Notes: generated by a model from the letters alone, not told the origin. Positions 21,637 through 33,389 are shown, numbered from the stretch's first letter. The stretch: 64,000 nt of DNA from Zygnema cylindricum (GCA_037447655.1 JBBHKE010002697.1:1-64000), one strand, 5' to 3'. Numbers and translations are program-made.

Positions 21637-21857
21637 TACACCGCCAATCGTTATTAGCGTTGTGTACGCTAATTCCGTCCCGCTTTATTTATTTTTTATT
21701 CTCAAATAGAGTTATCCACACTATTTGAAAAAAACCCTAATTCCTAATTAGAATAGACGATTTCTTCGAAAATTTCCAAATTCCCAATTAGCGTAAACCA
21801 CGCTAATTATTCGTATACGCTAAAAAAACTTACACGCTAATAACGATTGGCGGTGTA
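21637..21857. mobile_element. TA-type MITE, family 3, short copy (221 bp)
   Basis: Ends are TACACCGCCAATCGTTATTA and TAATAACGATTGGCGGTGTA. It keeps both terminal regions of the 526-bp element at 10022 and lacks its middle (an internal deletion derivative). Confidence 0.8.
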
Positions 21858-22583
21858 GTATTTGGTGGTAATAGCCCAGTTATGTGTTTTTTTTTTTATT
21901 TGTCATTACGTAACGTAATTGGAAACAACAATCTTGGAAATACAACATGTTGTTTATATATTGTGATCACGTCGTATCGAGTGGGATTTATTGAGGTTAT
22001 TGCAATGCAGTTGTATCGCTTTATGTATAGAGGAGATACTCATCGGTTTACACTTGGATGTCTCCGATGATTGTTTTTGCATAGTATGTGATACTACTAG
22101 TGTCATAACCAGGATATTAATGACTTATTTTTAATATCAGTCAAAGCACCTTTGCTCTCTACATCCTTTCTTCTCTCTGTCCTTTCCGTCTGTCCTCCCC
22201 TTTTCCTGGCCGTTCCCTCCAGATCACGGGCCAGTGTTCTTCAAGAGGATTTTTATTTTTGTTCATCAGCTGTTCTATTATTAAGACAGCTTGGATTCCA
22301 TGGGCTTTGGTTCCTTTATTTTGTAGTGTTGAAGGATGTTTTCATGATCATCAGAAGCCCTTTGTTCAATGATTGGTGTCAGATGATCCTTTGCTTTCTG
22401 CAATGTTTATCAAGCCGTGGTGGCTTTCTGACTCGGTATTTGAAAATATATGAAGTATGATCGAAGGAAAGATGAGTTGTTTGTTATGGATTTACTCAAA
22501 GAAAGTTACTTGTTACTTGTTGAGGACATAATTAACACAACTATCTTCATGTTATGTGGTGTTTTATTAAATTGGAACTACAG
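21858..22583. other. Upstream flank or intron of the PLA I-type gene
   Basis: No exon supported. The pyrimidine-rich stretch at 22160-22232 ending CTCCAG looks like a splice acceptor, but the sequence after it does not translate into anything resembling the family. Leucine-rich-repeat exons expected before the armadillo part in this family are not visible here or in the preceding 20 kb. Confidence 0.4.
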
Positions 22584-23627
22584 TCTGAGGCGCCTTCCTA
22601 CTTCGCAGCTTCCAAACACAAATTGAGTGCGTTCTTCGCTCTTATTTTTCGGTATTCCTCTGTTCACCATCCCTTGTTAGCCTCGGCACTTGCAAAAATT
22701 TGTGACGACTCCGAAAATCGGGCAGCGATAGGAAAGGATGAGGGAGCCATTCGACAGATAGTGAGCATGGTTTTGAGTGACAGCCAGCATGTGGTACGGG
22801 AAATTCTTCCCCCCTCCTCAGACGGTCACCTGAAGTGATGTTGAATGGTGTAGCTCACCATCTGTTCACACCCCTTTGACAATGCTACTTTTTATGAATT
22901 AGAAACGAGCATCCATCTGCTTTTCATATCCAGTTCATTTTGTCAGAGGAGCTTGCTTTCTTAAGCTTGTCAGTTCACTTTTCTAAATCGAGCGATGATG
23001 TAAGGCAAACAATGTCTCTTGCGTACTGAGTCCCTTTTGGGCGAGATTTTTTTTTTTGGGCGAGATTTGCAGGTGGAGCAAGCCTGTCTGGCCCTGTCTG
23101 CCCTTGCCTCGGATGCAGCCGTAGTTCTCCGGCTGATGAAGGCAGATGTGCTTCAGGCCATTTGTCAGCTTTTGCGTTCCAAGGAGACTGAGATTCTTGT
23201 ATCTGTTCTCAGAGTCGTGGCTAATATCGCATTTTCATCCGATGAAGTTTCTGCCCGCCTATTGTCGCGTGACACAGTGTCGCTCCTACAAGAGCTCTGC
23301 ACTCACCAACATGTACTGGTAAGGGGACAGACTCTCAGAATTTGTCTCTTAGCCTGTCGCAAGAAATAGAAGAGAAGACATAGACATTAAGAGAGGCTAG
23401 TACGAGGTGAAGGAAAAGAAACTGGACCTAAGGATGTGAGTTAAAGGTGTGTGGACAGGTTCAGAAGGAGGCTTTAATGGCTTTGGGAAGCCTGGCCTTC
23501 TGCTGGGAAAATCGACGCGTACTTCTTGCGGCCGAGGGTCTGAGGGAGAGACTCTTGCGACTTGCTGCAGGAGGAGAGGCAGCTGTGGCTGTAAGGAGGG
23601 CAGCAGCTCGGTGTCTGGCCATTTTGG
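22584..23627 (+). CDS. PLA I-type gene: armadillo-repeat exons
   Basis: Three exons (22584-22793, 23073-23318, 23459-23627) encode about 208 residues of armadillo-type helices. Recognisable family blocks are [58 protein letters not shown] and [12 protein letters not shown]. Phases are 0, 0 and 1. The first exon start at 22584 (acceptor CTACAG) is the least certain. An alternative acceptor (CTTCGCAG) gives 22609, but the family resemblance begins slightly upstream (the [10 protein letters not shown] region), favouring 22584. The final donor is GTACC. Confidence 0.85.
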
Positions 23628-26600
23628 GTACCTTCCCACCTCTGTATTAGAGACGATCTCGATATTCAGAACGCTCGGTTTCTTATGCGTGATGATGGTT
23701 TTTGTTAGGCTTGGAACAGAGGTTTTGAGAATTCGACCGTTCAGTTAACTTATGCATGATTAGGTGTGCTGTTTTTTTTTAGTCTAAAAATTGCAGAGTT
23801 GAGTTGACTTATGCTGGGTTCCGGGTAAATGTATAAACTTAAAAACTAGAGTCTTGGGAGTTGGGTGTTTAAGCTTTTCATGGCTGTATCTCTGATAGGC
23901 TTGCAAGAGAGGACCTTCAATTTGGAACATACGTCAATTTATGTAATGTCATAATTTCTCTACTAGGGCCTGGCTTAGCAGGCTGTAGAACATAAAAATT
24001 TGGTGTGGTCGGCTGTTGATGTCAGCGGGCATTAATGTTTTTATTTTTCCTGACAATATTAGCATGCAAATCGATTCCAGTCGAGGAGCTGAATTCATGG
24101 TGTGGTTGCTTTGCAGGTGAAAATGAGTATTTGAGGCGTGCAGTTCGAGGTCACCATGTTGGCAAACACGGTGTCCGGATTTTGTCCATGGATGGAGGGG
24201 GCATGCGAGGAATGTCGACCGTTCAGATGCTGGGCGAGCTTCAGAGACCATGGGGCGGTTCCCGGTGATTTATTCTCATATCTGGGTCTTCTTCCTCCAT
24301 CTCCATCTATTCCATTCGTCCTTGTTCCTTCATTTGGCTCTGTGTCGCCTCCTTCCTCTTTCCTCTCCTCCTCCCTCCTCCTCCTCCCTCCTCCTCCTCC
24401 TCCTCCTCCCTCCTCTCCCTCCTCTCCCTCCCTCCTCACTCCCCCTCCCTCTCCCTCCCCGTCCCCCTCTCCCCCTCCCTCCCTCTCTCTCTCTCCCTCG
24501 CCCTCCCTCACTCTCTCTCCCTCGCCCTCCCTCTCTCTCTCTCCCTCGCCCTCCCTCTCTTCCCCCCTCCCCCCCTGTCTTTCTCTCTGCCTCCCTATGT
24601 CTATATGTGCGTTGGTTTGACTGGGGTGTGCCTGATGTCCCAGGCAAGCTGGTGTTCACCAACGTGGAGCAGAATGAGAGTGCCACCTGGCGCGAGAAGC
24701 TGGACCAGATTTATAAAAGCTCGTCGCAGAATTTGCGAGTGATGGTGCACGGGTCAAAGGTGCGGCCGACTTTGGTGGTCTGGGCTAAAGGCACAGCATA
24801 GGACTTGGGAGATTGGACCAATAGGATATTGTGTATGATATCTTGAAGTTTCCACATACAATGAGTTGTTCCAGTTCTGTGTATTTCCATTTGATGCTTG
24901 GAAATTCCAAAGCACTTGTTTGTTGCAGGTTTGTCTTGTTGTGATCCTTTCTTCTTGTTGCCGATAGGAAAATGTCTGGATTGAGTGAGCTGAATTGTAA
25001 TGTTATTCGTTGAGCCCTTATTTGTGCAGTTAATTGTGATATCAGTGTTATGTATTTGTCATTTATCCACAGTTTTCGCGTCCGATATGGGTTTGTAAAT
25101 ACTGAAATCGCAATGTGTGGGTGACGCGCAGCACAGCGCCGAGGAGTTTGAAAGATTGCTGAAAGAGATGCTGGGTGATGACGACGGCGATCTTCTCATT
25201 GATTCTGCAGTGAAGGGAGGGCCAAAAGTGTTTGTGGTTTCAACACTGGTCAGTGTGCTGCCAGCAGCTCCATTCGTATTCAGAAACTACCAGGTAATTC
25301 CCATCGAAAGTGTACTTTTTCCCTTCCTGGCTATGTCTCATTCAGGGACTGGCCGGAAAATGCTGGTCTTAGATGTGAACTTAGTTTGTTCCTTTTCATC
25401 ATCAAGAGGGTCATAGTTGTAAATTGGGCGGTTTATGTGTTCCCTGTTCATTCGGAATAGTGTTTCACAAGCTCAAGCCCAAACCTAGGCCCAAGCCAAA
25501 GCCGAAGCCTGTTGAAAGCGTAATAATTATAACCTTCGTTTAAGGGTATGCATGAAGCTTGTTCCCACCTGTATCTTTGTGACAACTGTCGCCTTTTCAA
25601 TGAGTGTGCACCACTCATGGCTGTTGGAGTTAAGGCTTTGCTCCCAAAAGTTGTGTATCTCGTAGGACAGTGGCCTGATTTTAGGTCGGAATGACCAATT
25701 GAAAGCTATGGCTGTTACAGTGTTATATTTGTCATGAAAATCTCGTACTGTGTTCACATACTTATGACGAGATAAATCATTTTGAGAGACTGGGAAATTC
25801 AATTTACCTTAAGTAGCAATGGACAGTGATGTATTATGAGGCTGAATGGCTGATCTGATAGCGCTAAGGTCAACTAGGAGGCTAGCTAGAAGATGACCTT
25901 TGAAGCTCCATCTCCACCATTCTCATCTAGAAGACAATCTAGACGAGACCTTAACTCAGGTTAAGCTCCATTCCCATCTCTCTCTCAGCGAGCAGGTTAT
26001 TTTTATTATGATCTTAACTCTCTGTTCCCACCTCTCTTTTTCAACTAGGCGATTAACCAGAAAACGACCTTAACTCAGAAACTCAGCTCTCCATTCTCAC
26101 CTCTTTCTTCCCCGCGTGTCTGACAGTGACACGTGGCGCCTCCTGTCTGGCTGCAGTATCCTCCAGGGACCCCGGAGACGCCCCTTTGGACTTCGGAGGG
26201 TCCAACGCAGACAGCTGGCACTCCGGCCTCTGCCTCGGCCTTGTCTACCCAAGTGGGACCACGGAAGGCGGCATTTGTGGGGAGCTGCAAATTTCACACG
26301 TGGGAAGCAATTCGAGCTTCTTCAGCAGCACCGTATTATCTCGACGACTACTCCAATGGTGGGTTGGGTGGGTAGAGAATGTTATCGAATTGTTCGTTGA
26401 AACTCATAAGGTGGCGTTTCCGGTGTTCAGGGGATAGGAGGAATGAGGGATGGCATACAGTGGAAGGTGGGGTGGCCACTGTGTATGTTGTTTTTAAAGG
26501 CTATGAAGGCATAATGAACTTGGATGAAAGCACTCAAATTTGTGGGGAGTTTTTATCTTTTTTGCCACATGCACACACTGACTTCTAGACATGCGGTCGA

Positions 26601-29600
26601 CTAGCTGAGCGGTTTTCTCTGTTTCTAGCTGCTAGGTTGTTTGGGGCTTATTGCTGGATAGTTTTGTTATCATATCCTAAGTTGCCTTCCACTTTTGATC
26701 AGTTTTTGTGCTGTAGGTGGTTGCTTATCATGTTTGCAAAAGAAGTCACTGGATGTTGTATGTCCAGTTTGTTCGGATCATGTCTTGGCAGGGCTGGTTT
26801 AAAAAATATCTGATTTAAGATTATGAGAATTTTTAATCAAGTATGGATTCATTCAGTCAGATTCAATTTGTTTTTGTGACATTTTCAATGCTTGATTATG
26901 ATAATTAATTTTCACGGTTTGTTTTCTCTTTTTCTCTCACACTGCTTGCCTAATCTGCTAATCAATCCTGTGTTGCCTTGACTCATATTCAGCATTGGAA
27001 ATCTTACCGTGATGGTCTTTGTGGTAGATTAGTCTTTTGAGATGCGCTCACATGTTTTTTTTTTCCCTGAAATGCCTTTTTCTCTTTCTTACGCAGGAAA
27101 TAACAGATGGCAAGATGGTGCCATTGTGGCGAATAATCCGACACTAATCGCAATCCGGGAAGCAAGGCTTTTGTGGCCTGATCTTCCCATTGATTGCGTT
27201 GTATCTTTGGGATGTGGCCTCCTCCCACCAAAAGTAAGATATGACTTGCTAGGTACAAAACTTGTAATTTGTGAAAATCAAATTTGTTTCATGCAGTTGT
27301 GCTAACTTCTGGCTTCATGTTTTCTGCAGGTTCGAGGGAAGGGTGGATGGAGACTGGCCGATACAGGACAGGTTTTGGTGGAGAGTGCTTGTTCTGTAGA
27401 GAGAGTGGAGGAGGCTTTCGATACTTTCCTACCTCTCATGCCGGATATCAAATACTACCGCATTAATCCAAGTACACCGTTTAGCCTGCCTTTGGGAGCC
27501 CTTTCTGATTGTCCATTTCTGGCCATAGAATAACAATATTTTTCAAGTTTGTCTAGCTTCTAGTACTTCAATCATCTTCTTCTTTATCACCGCCATCTTT
27601 GTTTTCATCACCATCATATTTGTTCATGCGTTTTCCTTCTTCTGCTGAGCATCTAACATCCTTTGTTACCGTCTTCTTGTCCATATTGGGTGATAGAGAT
27701 GCTGCAAGGTTTTACTGTTTCCGTGAGTTTGTCGAGCCTCTCTAATCTTTCTCTCGTTATTATCTTGTTGCTGAATATCTCTGTTTTGAGCAGTTGACGA
27801 CCGGTGTGGTATGGAGCTCGATGAAACGGACCCGACAATATGGAAACGCTTGGAGGCTGCGACTGCCGATTACATTAACTTAATTCGGCCAACTTTAGAT
27901 GAACTCTCTCTTCATCTCATGCCGGAGCCTCACCAACAAGAGAAGCTGGATATGTTCGTGCAGATGAGAGCTCCTTCGTTTCGAGATCAACTTAATCCAA
28001 CTGTGCCAGAAACTGAAACAGGTGAAACCTTTATCATGATTGGTGCTTTCCTAGTGATTTAAATCTCAGCAAATATTCATTTTTACACTTTTATGTTAAA
28101 CAAAGCTTTCCCTGAATCATTGCAGCTGAAGAGCCGGAGAAACCCACGACGATGCTCGGCTACAGAAGGCGAGTTCTCCTTGTGGAGGGTCGTCGTAGTC
28201 CAGAACTCTCCAAACCGTTCCGACACACTCGTTCCCTCGAAACCTTCTGCCTCAGACGAGGCATCAAAGTTGACACAATGGACTGTAACCCGAGCCAAAC
28301 AGTAGTCTCCTCTAGACCTCTTTCATCCACTTCTATTCCGGCTGTACAACAACCTGGGAGTCCTGTCGCGGGAAGTCAAACACGTCCCAGTAGTCCCATG
28401 AAGGCAGGCCCAGAAAGTCATCCTGCCACCCCTAGGAGAGGAGCTAGTCCCGAACCTGACCTGGACCAACTGGCTTCTCCCGGACCTCCGTCAGAGGTCG
28501 ATCGCTGGGGTGGGGCTCTTCCATTGGCTGCGCCAGCTCAGGAGCTTTTGGATCGTTTAGAAGGTTCACCACACGTGGGAGTTTTGCACCTTGCACTGCA
28601 CTGTGACAGCCAGGGCTTTATTCTCAGGTCAGCAGTTCTTTTACCAGATTTGTTCTCCTAGCAAGTTTGTTGTTTTGACTGGTTTTCTCTTCTTTCATTC
28701 ATTCTTTCTGTTCACATGCCAAGGTTTTTTCCTTTCTTTTGCTGCCCCCCTTAACAGATCATGCAAAGCCAAATTGAGTTGTGACCTGTGTCCCGTCGTT
28801 TACAACCATGTGCAGTTGGCGAAGTGATATTTTTGCCGTTGCTGAGCCGGGAGAATTAGCCGAAACTTTTCTTCGACAGGCGGGAGCTGGTGTGAGAACG
28901 CTTCGTAAAAGGCCTCCAAAAAGTCTCACAGATCTCGTGAAGGTGGCACCGCGTTTTCTGCTTGGAGGCACAATGCATCGTTTTATGGGACGTCACACAC
29001 AGGTGGGTAGTTTAGTTACAGGCCTAAATTTCATGTTGAACTGTGATAAGGATTGGAAGTCCCTCGTAAGTGTTTCTTTTAAATTTTGTATAATTTTTTG
29101 CGTTGTTTTTATAAATACAGGTCATGCCGGATGGGACTGAGGTTGGAGCTTATTTGTTTAAACGGACGTTGCCAGCGGCACGAATAACACCAGATGACGC
29201 TCGATGGATGGTAGGGATTCGTTGGATTGTAACTGTTATATGTACTCACAGTTCCTTCCCTTAAGTTTTTTAACTAGATTGGTATCTTTTTATGATCATC
29301 AGATTCCTGATAAATCACATCGATTACTTTTAAGGTGAAGGGATTCAACTAATTATGCTGTATAAGATGCAACAATTTTAATGTAGGTCTAGTTTTATGT
29401 AGAAATTTAAAAACGTGGGGCTGGATTAGTGTTAGTAAAGGTACTGTCATGTTCAGATGTATTTTGGTAAAAAGCATCTTTTGCTGAGATAAATTGTGTC
29501 AACATCATGCTGGATAATTTAAGAAACTTACATGTGTAGGCTTGGCATTCAAACGCTGTCTTTCCCCTTTAATGTTTTTCTCTCCGTCCCAAAATAAGTA

Positions 29601-30373
29601 GACATGGCCGGTTGGTTTTCTATTTCAGTAACTATTGATGGTTGGCAAAAGCATTGCGACTTTTCATCACATTATTCACTCCCTTAACTCTCGTTCTCCC
29701 TCTCTCTTTCTCTCTCATCTTTTTATTCTTTAAGTGGGAGAGGAGAGATGGTCTCTATCCCTCTCCTTCTTCCTCTCCCTGAGGCTCTCCTGTATCACAG
29801 CATCGACATCTTTCTGGTCATGTGCCGAATTAAAAACTGTCGTGGTCAACTGCATCCGCGTCTACAAAAGAACAAATGAAAAACAAGCAATTGAAACCTG
29901 TTATTTCTTTGATTTGTGTAAATTGCCCCGTACAGATTGGAGCCTGGCGAGAGCGAGTGATAATCTGCACAGGTGCATATGCTCCTCCGCTGTCATTGGT
30001 TGATGCTTTGTTGGATTCGGGCGCAAAAGTTGTGATTGCTCCAGTCAAGGAAATTCCCCCTCAGGGCAGTTTGGACGGAGGAGAGAGTAATACGTTCACA
30101 GGTGATATCTTGGAGGAAGAGAAAGCGCCGGAACTTAATGAAGAGGAGAATTTTAGGGATGCGTCTGATGGGGAGGATGATTGGGACGATAGCAGTGGAA
30201 CTGGTTTTGACGATGAAAACAACGCCTCTCAATCGGAGGAAAAGGATTTAGCTGATTTTCTAGGAACTCTGTACGTAGGAATTTATTCCGGTTCGCTCGA
30301 TGCTGTCTCGGCGTTGAAGCAGGCATTGGAGGCACATCCAAAGCAACATTTTCAATGTCACTTTTCTAAGTGA
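22584..30373 (+). CDS. PLA1: Phospholipase A I-type ARM-patatin lipase, 5'-incomplete and lacking the GxSxG segment
   Basis: Fourteen coding blocks join in frame: 22584-22793, 23073-23318, 23459-23627, 24117-24257, 24644-24759, 25132-25293, 26157-26358, 27097-27233, 27330-27471, 27794-28021, 28126-28627, 28816-29002, 29121-29210, 29936-30373 (stop TGA). All introns are GT-AG. The product of about 989 residues matches the plant Phospholipase A I family (Arabidopsis At1g61850), an acyl hydrolase releasing fatty acids from membrane lipids, along most of its length: armadillo repeats (residues 1-210), anion hole DGGGMRG (~233), catalytic-dyad DGA (~422), a proline/serine-rich linker, an acidic stretch and a conserved C-terminus. 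Two things are odd. The usual N-terminal LRR exons are absent, and about 49 residues with GTSTGG are missing between blocks 4 and 5. The block 4 donor is inferred from phase and is weak. It may be a pseudogene, a catalytically dead protein, or an assembly collapse. Confidence 0.85.
24117..24257 (+). CDS. PLA I-type gene: anion-hole exon (DGGGMRG), end uncertain
   Basis: The exon starts after TTTGCAG and encodes [20 protein letters not shown] then [21 protein letters not shown]. DGGGxRG is the patatin oxyanion hole. Family members continue into a helix and the GTSTGG nucleophile elbow. Here the sequence passes into a non-matching stretch and then a CT-rich tract. A GT at 24258 would splice in phase with the exon at 24644, skipping the nucleophile. 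Confidence 0.75.
24290..24600 (+). repeat. CT-rich low-complexity tract replacing a coding segment
   Basis: CCT, CTCC and CCCTC runs occupy the position where the family encodes the catalytic-serine segment. ORFs through it on both strands are simple proline/serine/leucine or arginine/glycine/glutamate repeats and are rejected as genes. It now behaves as an over-long pyrimidine tract before the acceptor at 24643. Confidence 0.85.
24644..25293 (+). CDS. PLA I-type gene: patatin core exons
   Basis: Exons 24644-24759 and 25132-25293 encode [39 protein letters not shown] and [37 protein letters not shown], all strongly conserved in plant PLA I. Phases fit the neighbours (G|GC at the start, 0 at both later junctions). 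The 372-bp intron between them holds nothing else. Confidence 0.9.
26157..27471 (+). CDS. PLA I-type gene: patatin C-terminal exons with DGA dyad
   Basis: Exons 26157-26358, 27097-27233 and 27330-27471. The first starts YPPGTPETP and ends [16 protein letters not shown]. The second carries [20 protein letters not shown], where the aspartate of DGA is the second member of the patatin Ser-Asp dyad. The third reads [20 protein letters not shown] then [20 protein letters not shown]. The dyad aspartate is therefore kept while the serine segment is gone. The 863-bp intron before 26157 contains about three imperfect ACCTTAACTCAG..CTCCATTCTCACCTC repeats (25870-26105). Confidence 0.9.
27794..30373 (+). 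CDS. PLA I-type gene: C-terminal conserved region
   Basis: Exons 27794-28021, 28126-28627, 28816-29002, 29121-29210 and 29936-30373. The first holds [19 protein letters not shown]. The long second exon is a variable proline/serine-rich linker flanked by a conserved [13 protein letters not shown] start and an end at [10 protein letters not shown]. The next holds [20 protein letters not shown]. Then come [11 protein letters not shown] and DDARWM, then [20 protein letters not shown] and [16 protein letters not shown], an acidic glutamate/aspartate-rich stretch, and a final [20 protein letters not shown]. This extension beyond the lipase domain is typical of PLA I and absent from short patatins. 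Its function is unknown. Confidence 0.9.
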
Positions 30374-31867
30374 TTACCGGAAATGACGAGTTGAAGGAAT
30401 TAGGGTTTTGTGTCTCCCCGTTTTCTTCCTCGATGATGGGAGAGAGATAAGACAGGTTTAGCCTTGAGACTGTTCACAAGGCAGCTGTGTTAAAAATCGA
30501 TAGATATTGGAGCGAGATATTTTTGTGATTAACTGGGTTGACTTTTTTTGAGAAACAACGGTAGCATGCAACTAAAGTTGCATGCTGGACATGTACAGCT
30601 AATAATTAGATGTATAGTGTTTAAGTTGGACAATATCCTGAGGTACATATAGTTCGAAATCTGATAACAGGGCCAGTCATTCATGCGATTGCATTTTAAC
30701 AGGCATACAGACACTGGGAGAGACATTTGATAGTGACTTTGTCCATGTCTGAAAGAACATAATGAGATAGAGGGTATGCTAAAGGACAACTTATAATGCT
30801 CCACAACCGCAATTGTAAAGCAGTGAGAGTTGAAGAGCCGGTGGAGTTATGGAAGTAGGCTTGTTGCAACTACAGGGATGGATGTGGTTAACACGTGATT
30901 TACTGTACTTTCTGCTCATGGTGGATTGTTTGCATTTTGCAGTTTTTTCTGTTTTTTTAAATATCGAGGCCTTCCAAGGATAGCTGCACTAGAATACTTA
31001 GCTGGGGGATAGGAAAATTTTCGTTGGTTGGTTTTTTTTTATGTTTTTCTAACACCTCTTGGAAATAATAAAAGTCGTTTGACTACAGGAATGACACCAC
31101 TGTTTTCGGTCGGACAATGAGCAAGAACATGATGGTGGGAGATCTTGAGCGTGAATTCCAAAAACGATGTTGAGTGACTGGGTGTTTTTTTTTACAATGA
31201 TTTTGGCTAAAAGCTGGAGATTAGTAATTGTATGACCTTGGAGTTTTTTTTTCATTGAAATGCGACGTACGAAAGTTAGAAAGTACAAAAGTGAATGTCA
31301 ACATATGGTAGGAATGACTAATTTTGACCTGTTAAGGCGCTTTCATAAATTATGACGATTGCAGTGAAATTTAAATTTTATCTAGGCCAGGTATATGGAC
31401 GAAATTGCGTCGCAAACATATATTGGCCAACAGGTTTTTCCCTCTGGCACATTCGTACAGGAAATATATTATTGTGACGTACTGTTTCAAACTAAATCAA
31501 AAATTCGAATTTTAGGACAGAGTACTATTGAATTTTTGAACTAAAGTTGAATGTAAAGGTCACCCTTCTATTCTACTTTCACAAGTGACAGCGATGGAGA
31601 ATTCACATAGCAATCATAATCACACATTTTTTTGTACATTTCTGGCACAAGTTCAAATACAAAAAATGTGGTGCGTAGCTAAAAAGTTTCATGTTCATCA
31701 AATAGACGTAGGAAATCATGTTTTTAATAGTCCTGTCAAAAAACATTTATAAAAAACGTGAATGATACTTTTTCAGAAGCTCTGAACATTTAGTTTGTCA
31801 TTTTGTATAAAAATCCACGGCTTAAACCTATCTCCTGAAATGTGGATATTAGGCCATTGATACTACT
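30374..31867. other. Gene 3' flank and intergenic DNA
   Basis: No further gene. AATAAT and AATAAAA words at 31062-31073 could serve polyadenylation but are ambiguous. 31330-31860 is AT-rich with no repeat partner in the window. Confidence 0.4.
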
Positions 31868-32640
31868 GTGAGGGAAGAAGGATCTACTCTTACAGATGTC
31901 GATTTTAGTATTTATGTTTGTGGCTCTAAACCCTCCCTGGACATTGTCGCCAAACTTGTCGATGACTTTATTCTTCTTCGCCCCTTCCTCTCTTAAATTT
32001 GAGCGGTCAAAACATTACTTCATGGTCACGTCGACATGATTGACCTTGGGGAACTCAACTATTTTTCGGCATTCAGATCATTCGCAACGGTTGTGCCAAA
32101 ACTCTTCTAATTTATAAAAAACCCTTCACTTTTGACCTTTTAGACCGTTTTAGCATGGTGATTGCTCTTCTAATTATACTTTTTTGCTAGCTAACCCTTC
32201 CTTAAGCCTTACCACAAATCAAGTTCTCTCCTTTTTCCGTCACGCTACTTAAGTGGTGCTCTCATGTATGTATAGTGTTCGCCTAAACGTTGGTACTGCT
32301 CTGACTAAACTAAGTGAATTCTATAATGCTCATTCCTTCATCACTTAACTGTCGCTAAATGTGTCTTTCGATACTTGGAAGCCATCAAAACCCTCTGTCT
32401 CAGTAACACCTTCTCTGGCTCCACTAAATATCTCGACTTTGTCACCTCCTATATGGCCAAAGATGAGCTTTCTCGTTGCTCCACCATTGTCTCGTGTTTT
32501 CTTTTGGGTAGTGCTTTTGTTTCCGAGTCTTTCAAAGAAGAGCCTACTACAACAACTTTAGTACTGAGGCAGAGCATAAGGTTGTTTGTCATGTTGTAAA
32601 GGACGTTGCCTAGCTTTGGGCCCTTCTCACCAACTCTTGA
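31868..32640 (+). pseudogene. Copia RT / RNase H remnant
   Basis: Plus-strand translation gives REEGSTLTDVDFSIYVCGS and KLVDDFILLRPFL, the Copia RT active-site region with YVDD decayed to LVDD. A shifted frame reads DLGELNYFSAF. From 32370 come RNase H blocks YLEAIKTLCLSNTFSGSTKY, FVTSYMAKDE and TEAEHKVVCHVVKDVA. The element D copy (47.4-48.6 kb) has the intact-looking equivalents. Stops and frameshifts are frequent. No LTRs were found nearby. Confidence 0.75.
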
Positions 32641-33172
32641 TTAGGCAAAAAGTAAGGTTGTTTACCAAAAAAACGTAGCTTTCCGTACTAAGCCATACTA
32701 TTTTTTTTATTTTTTTTTATAAAACATGTTTACTAGAGACTCGGCAAGATTTTCCAAACTTTTGGGCAAAAATTTCAGTCGTCCGAGTTTGAGTTTTCGA
32801 AGCAAACGCTCCCTCTGTCCAGGAGGACACGCGCCACACAGTGGACATGTCTATTCGTACACTTGTAACGGCGGACGAGCGATTACAACCTAACAATTGG
32901 CAAATGCCATGTGCCTTCGTATAGGGTGGATTTAAATCTACCCAAAGAAGGTAAAAAATCTATGCCGCAGGATATCCTTTGACGCTTCTTTTCTTTCGCG
33001 GAAAGGACTTTGCGTTTAAAACTAATGGCATAACTCGTAAAGTGATAAAGTACGAACGTAGAAAATTTAAAATATAATAAGGTTTTACTAATCTTAAATT
33101 TCGCCCATCCTTACAGACGCCGTTCAAATTTTGTGCTTTTCAAATCTTTTAACATTCACGGCCGTCTGAACA
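32641..33172. other. Unassigned DNA
   Basis: AT-rich, no ORF, RNA gene or repeat partner recognised. Confidence 0.3.
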
Positions 33173-33389
33173 AGAACCTACATGGTTCCAATCGAAATGA
33201 AGCACGTAGGCGATAGGTGACTTGCTGGCACGACCTAATGGATAGGGCATCTTCTCCATCAGGTGTCGACAGTAATCGTACGGAAATGTTTACTGGTAGT
33301 AATATTTTGTTCATTTCTCCATCAGGTCGTGTCAGAAAGCAATCTATCGCCTACATGTTTTTTCCCGATTGGATCCACGTAGGTTCATG
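33173..33389. mobile_element. Inverted-repeat element (~217 bp, ~62-bp arms)
   Basis: GAACCTACATGGTTCCAATC..GGCGATAGG..GGCACGACCT at 33173-33236 is mirrored by AGGTCGTGTCAGAAAGC..GATTGGATCCACGTAGGTTC at 33326-33389, with several mismatches. ATCTTCTCCATCAGGT and ATTTCTCCATCAGGT words repeat in the loop. The left edge of the 7-kb duplication falls at the start of its right arm. Confidence 0.7.

Noticed and set aside
22152-22460. 102-codon ORF upstream of the lipase gene as a signal-peptide or LRR exon
   Set aside because: The hydrophobic start follows from the pyrimidine-rich DNA, and nothing after it resembles the family.
24138-24801. Long ORFs (160, 183, 138, 118 codons) through the CT-rich tract
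   Set aside because: Products are simple Pro/Ser/Leu or Arg/Gly/Glu repeats. The only real coding parts are the lipase exons at each side.
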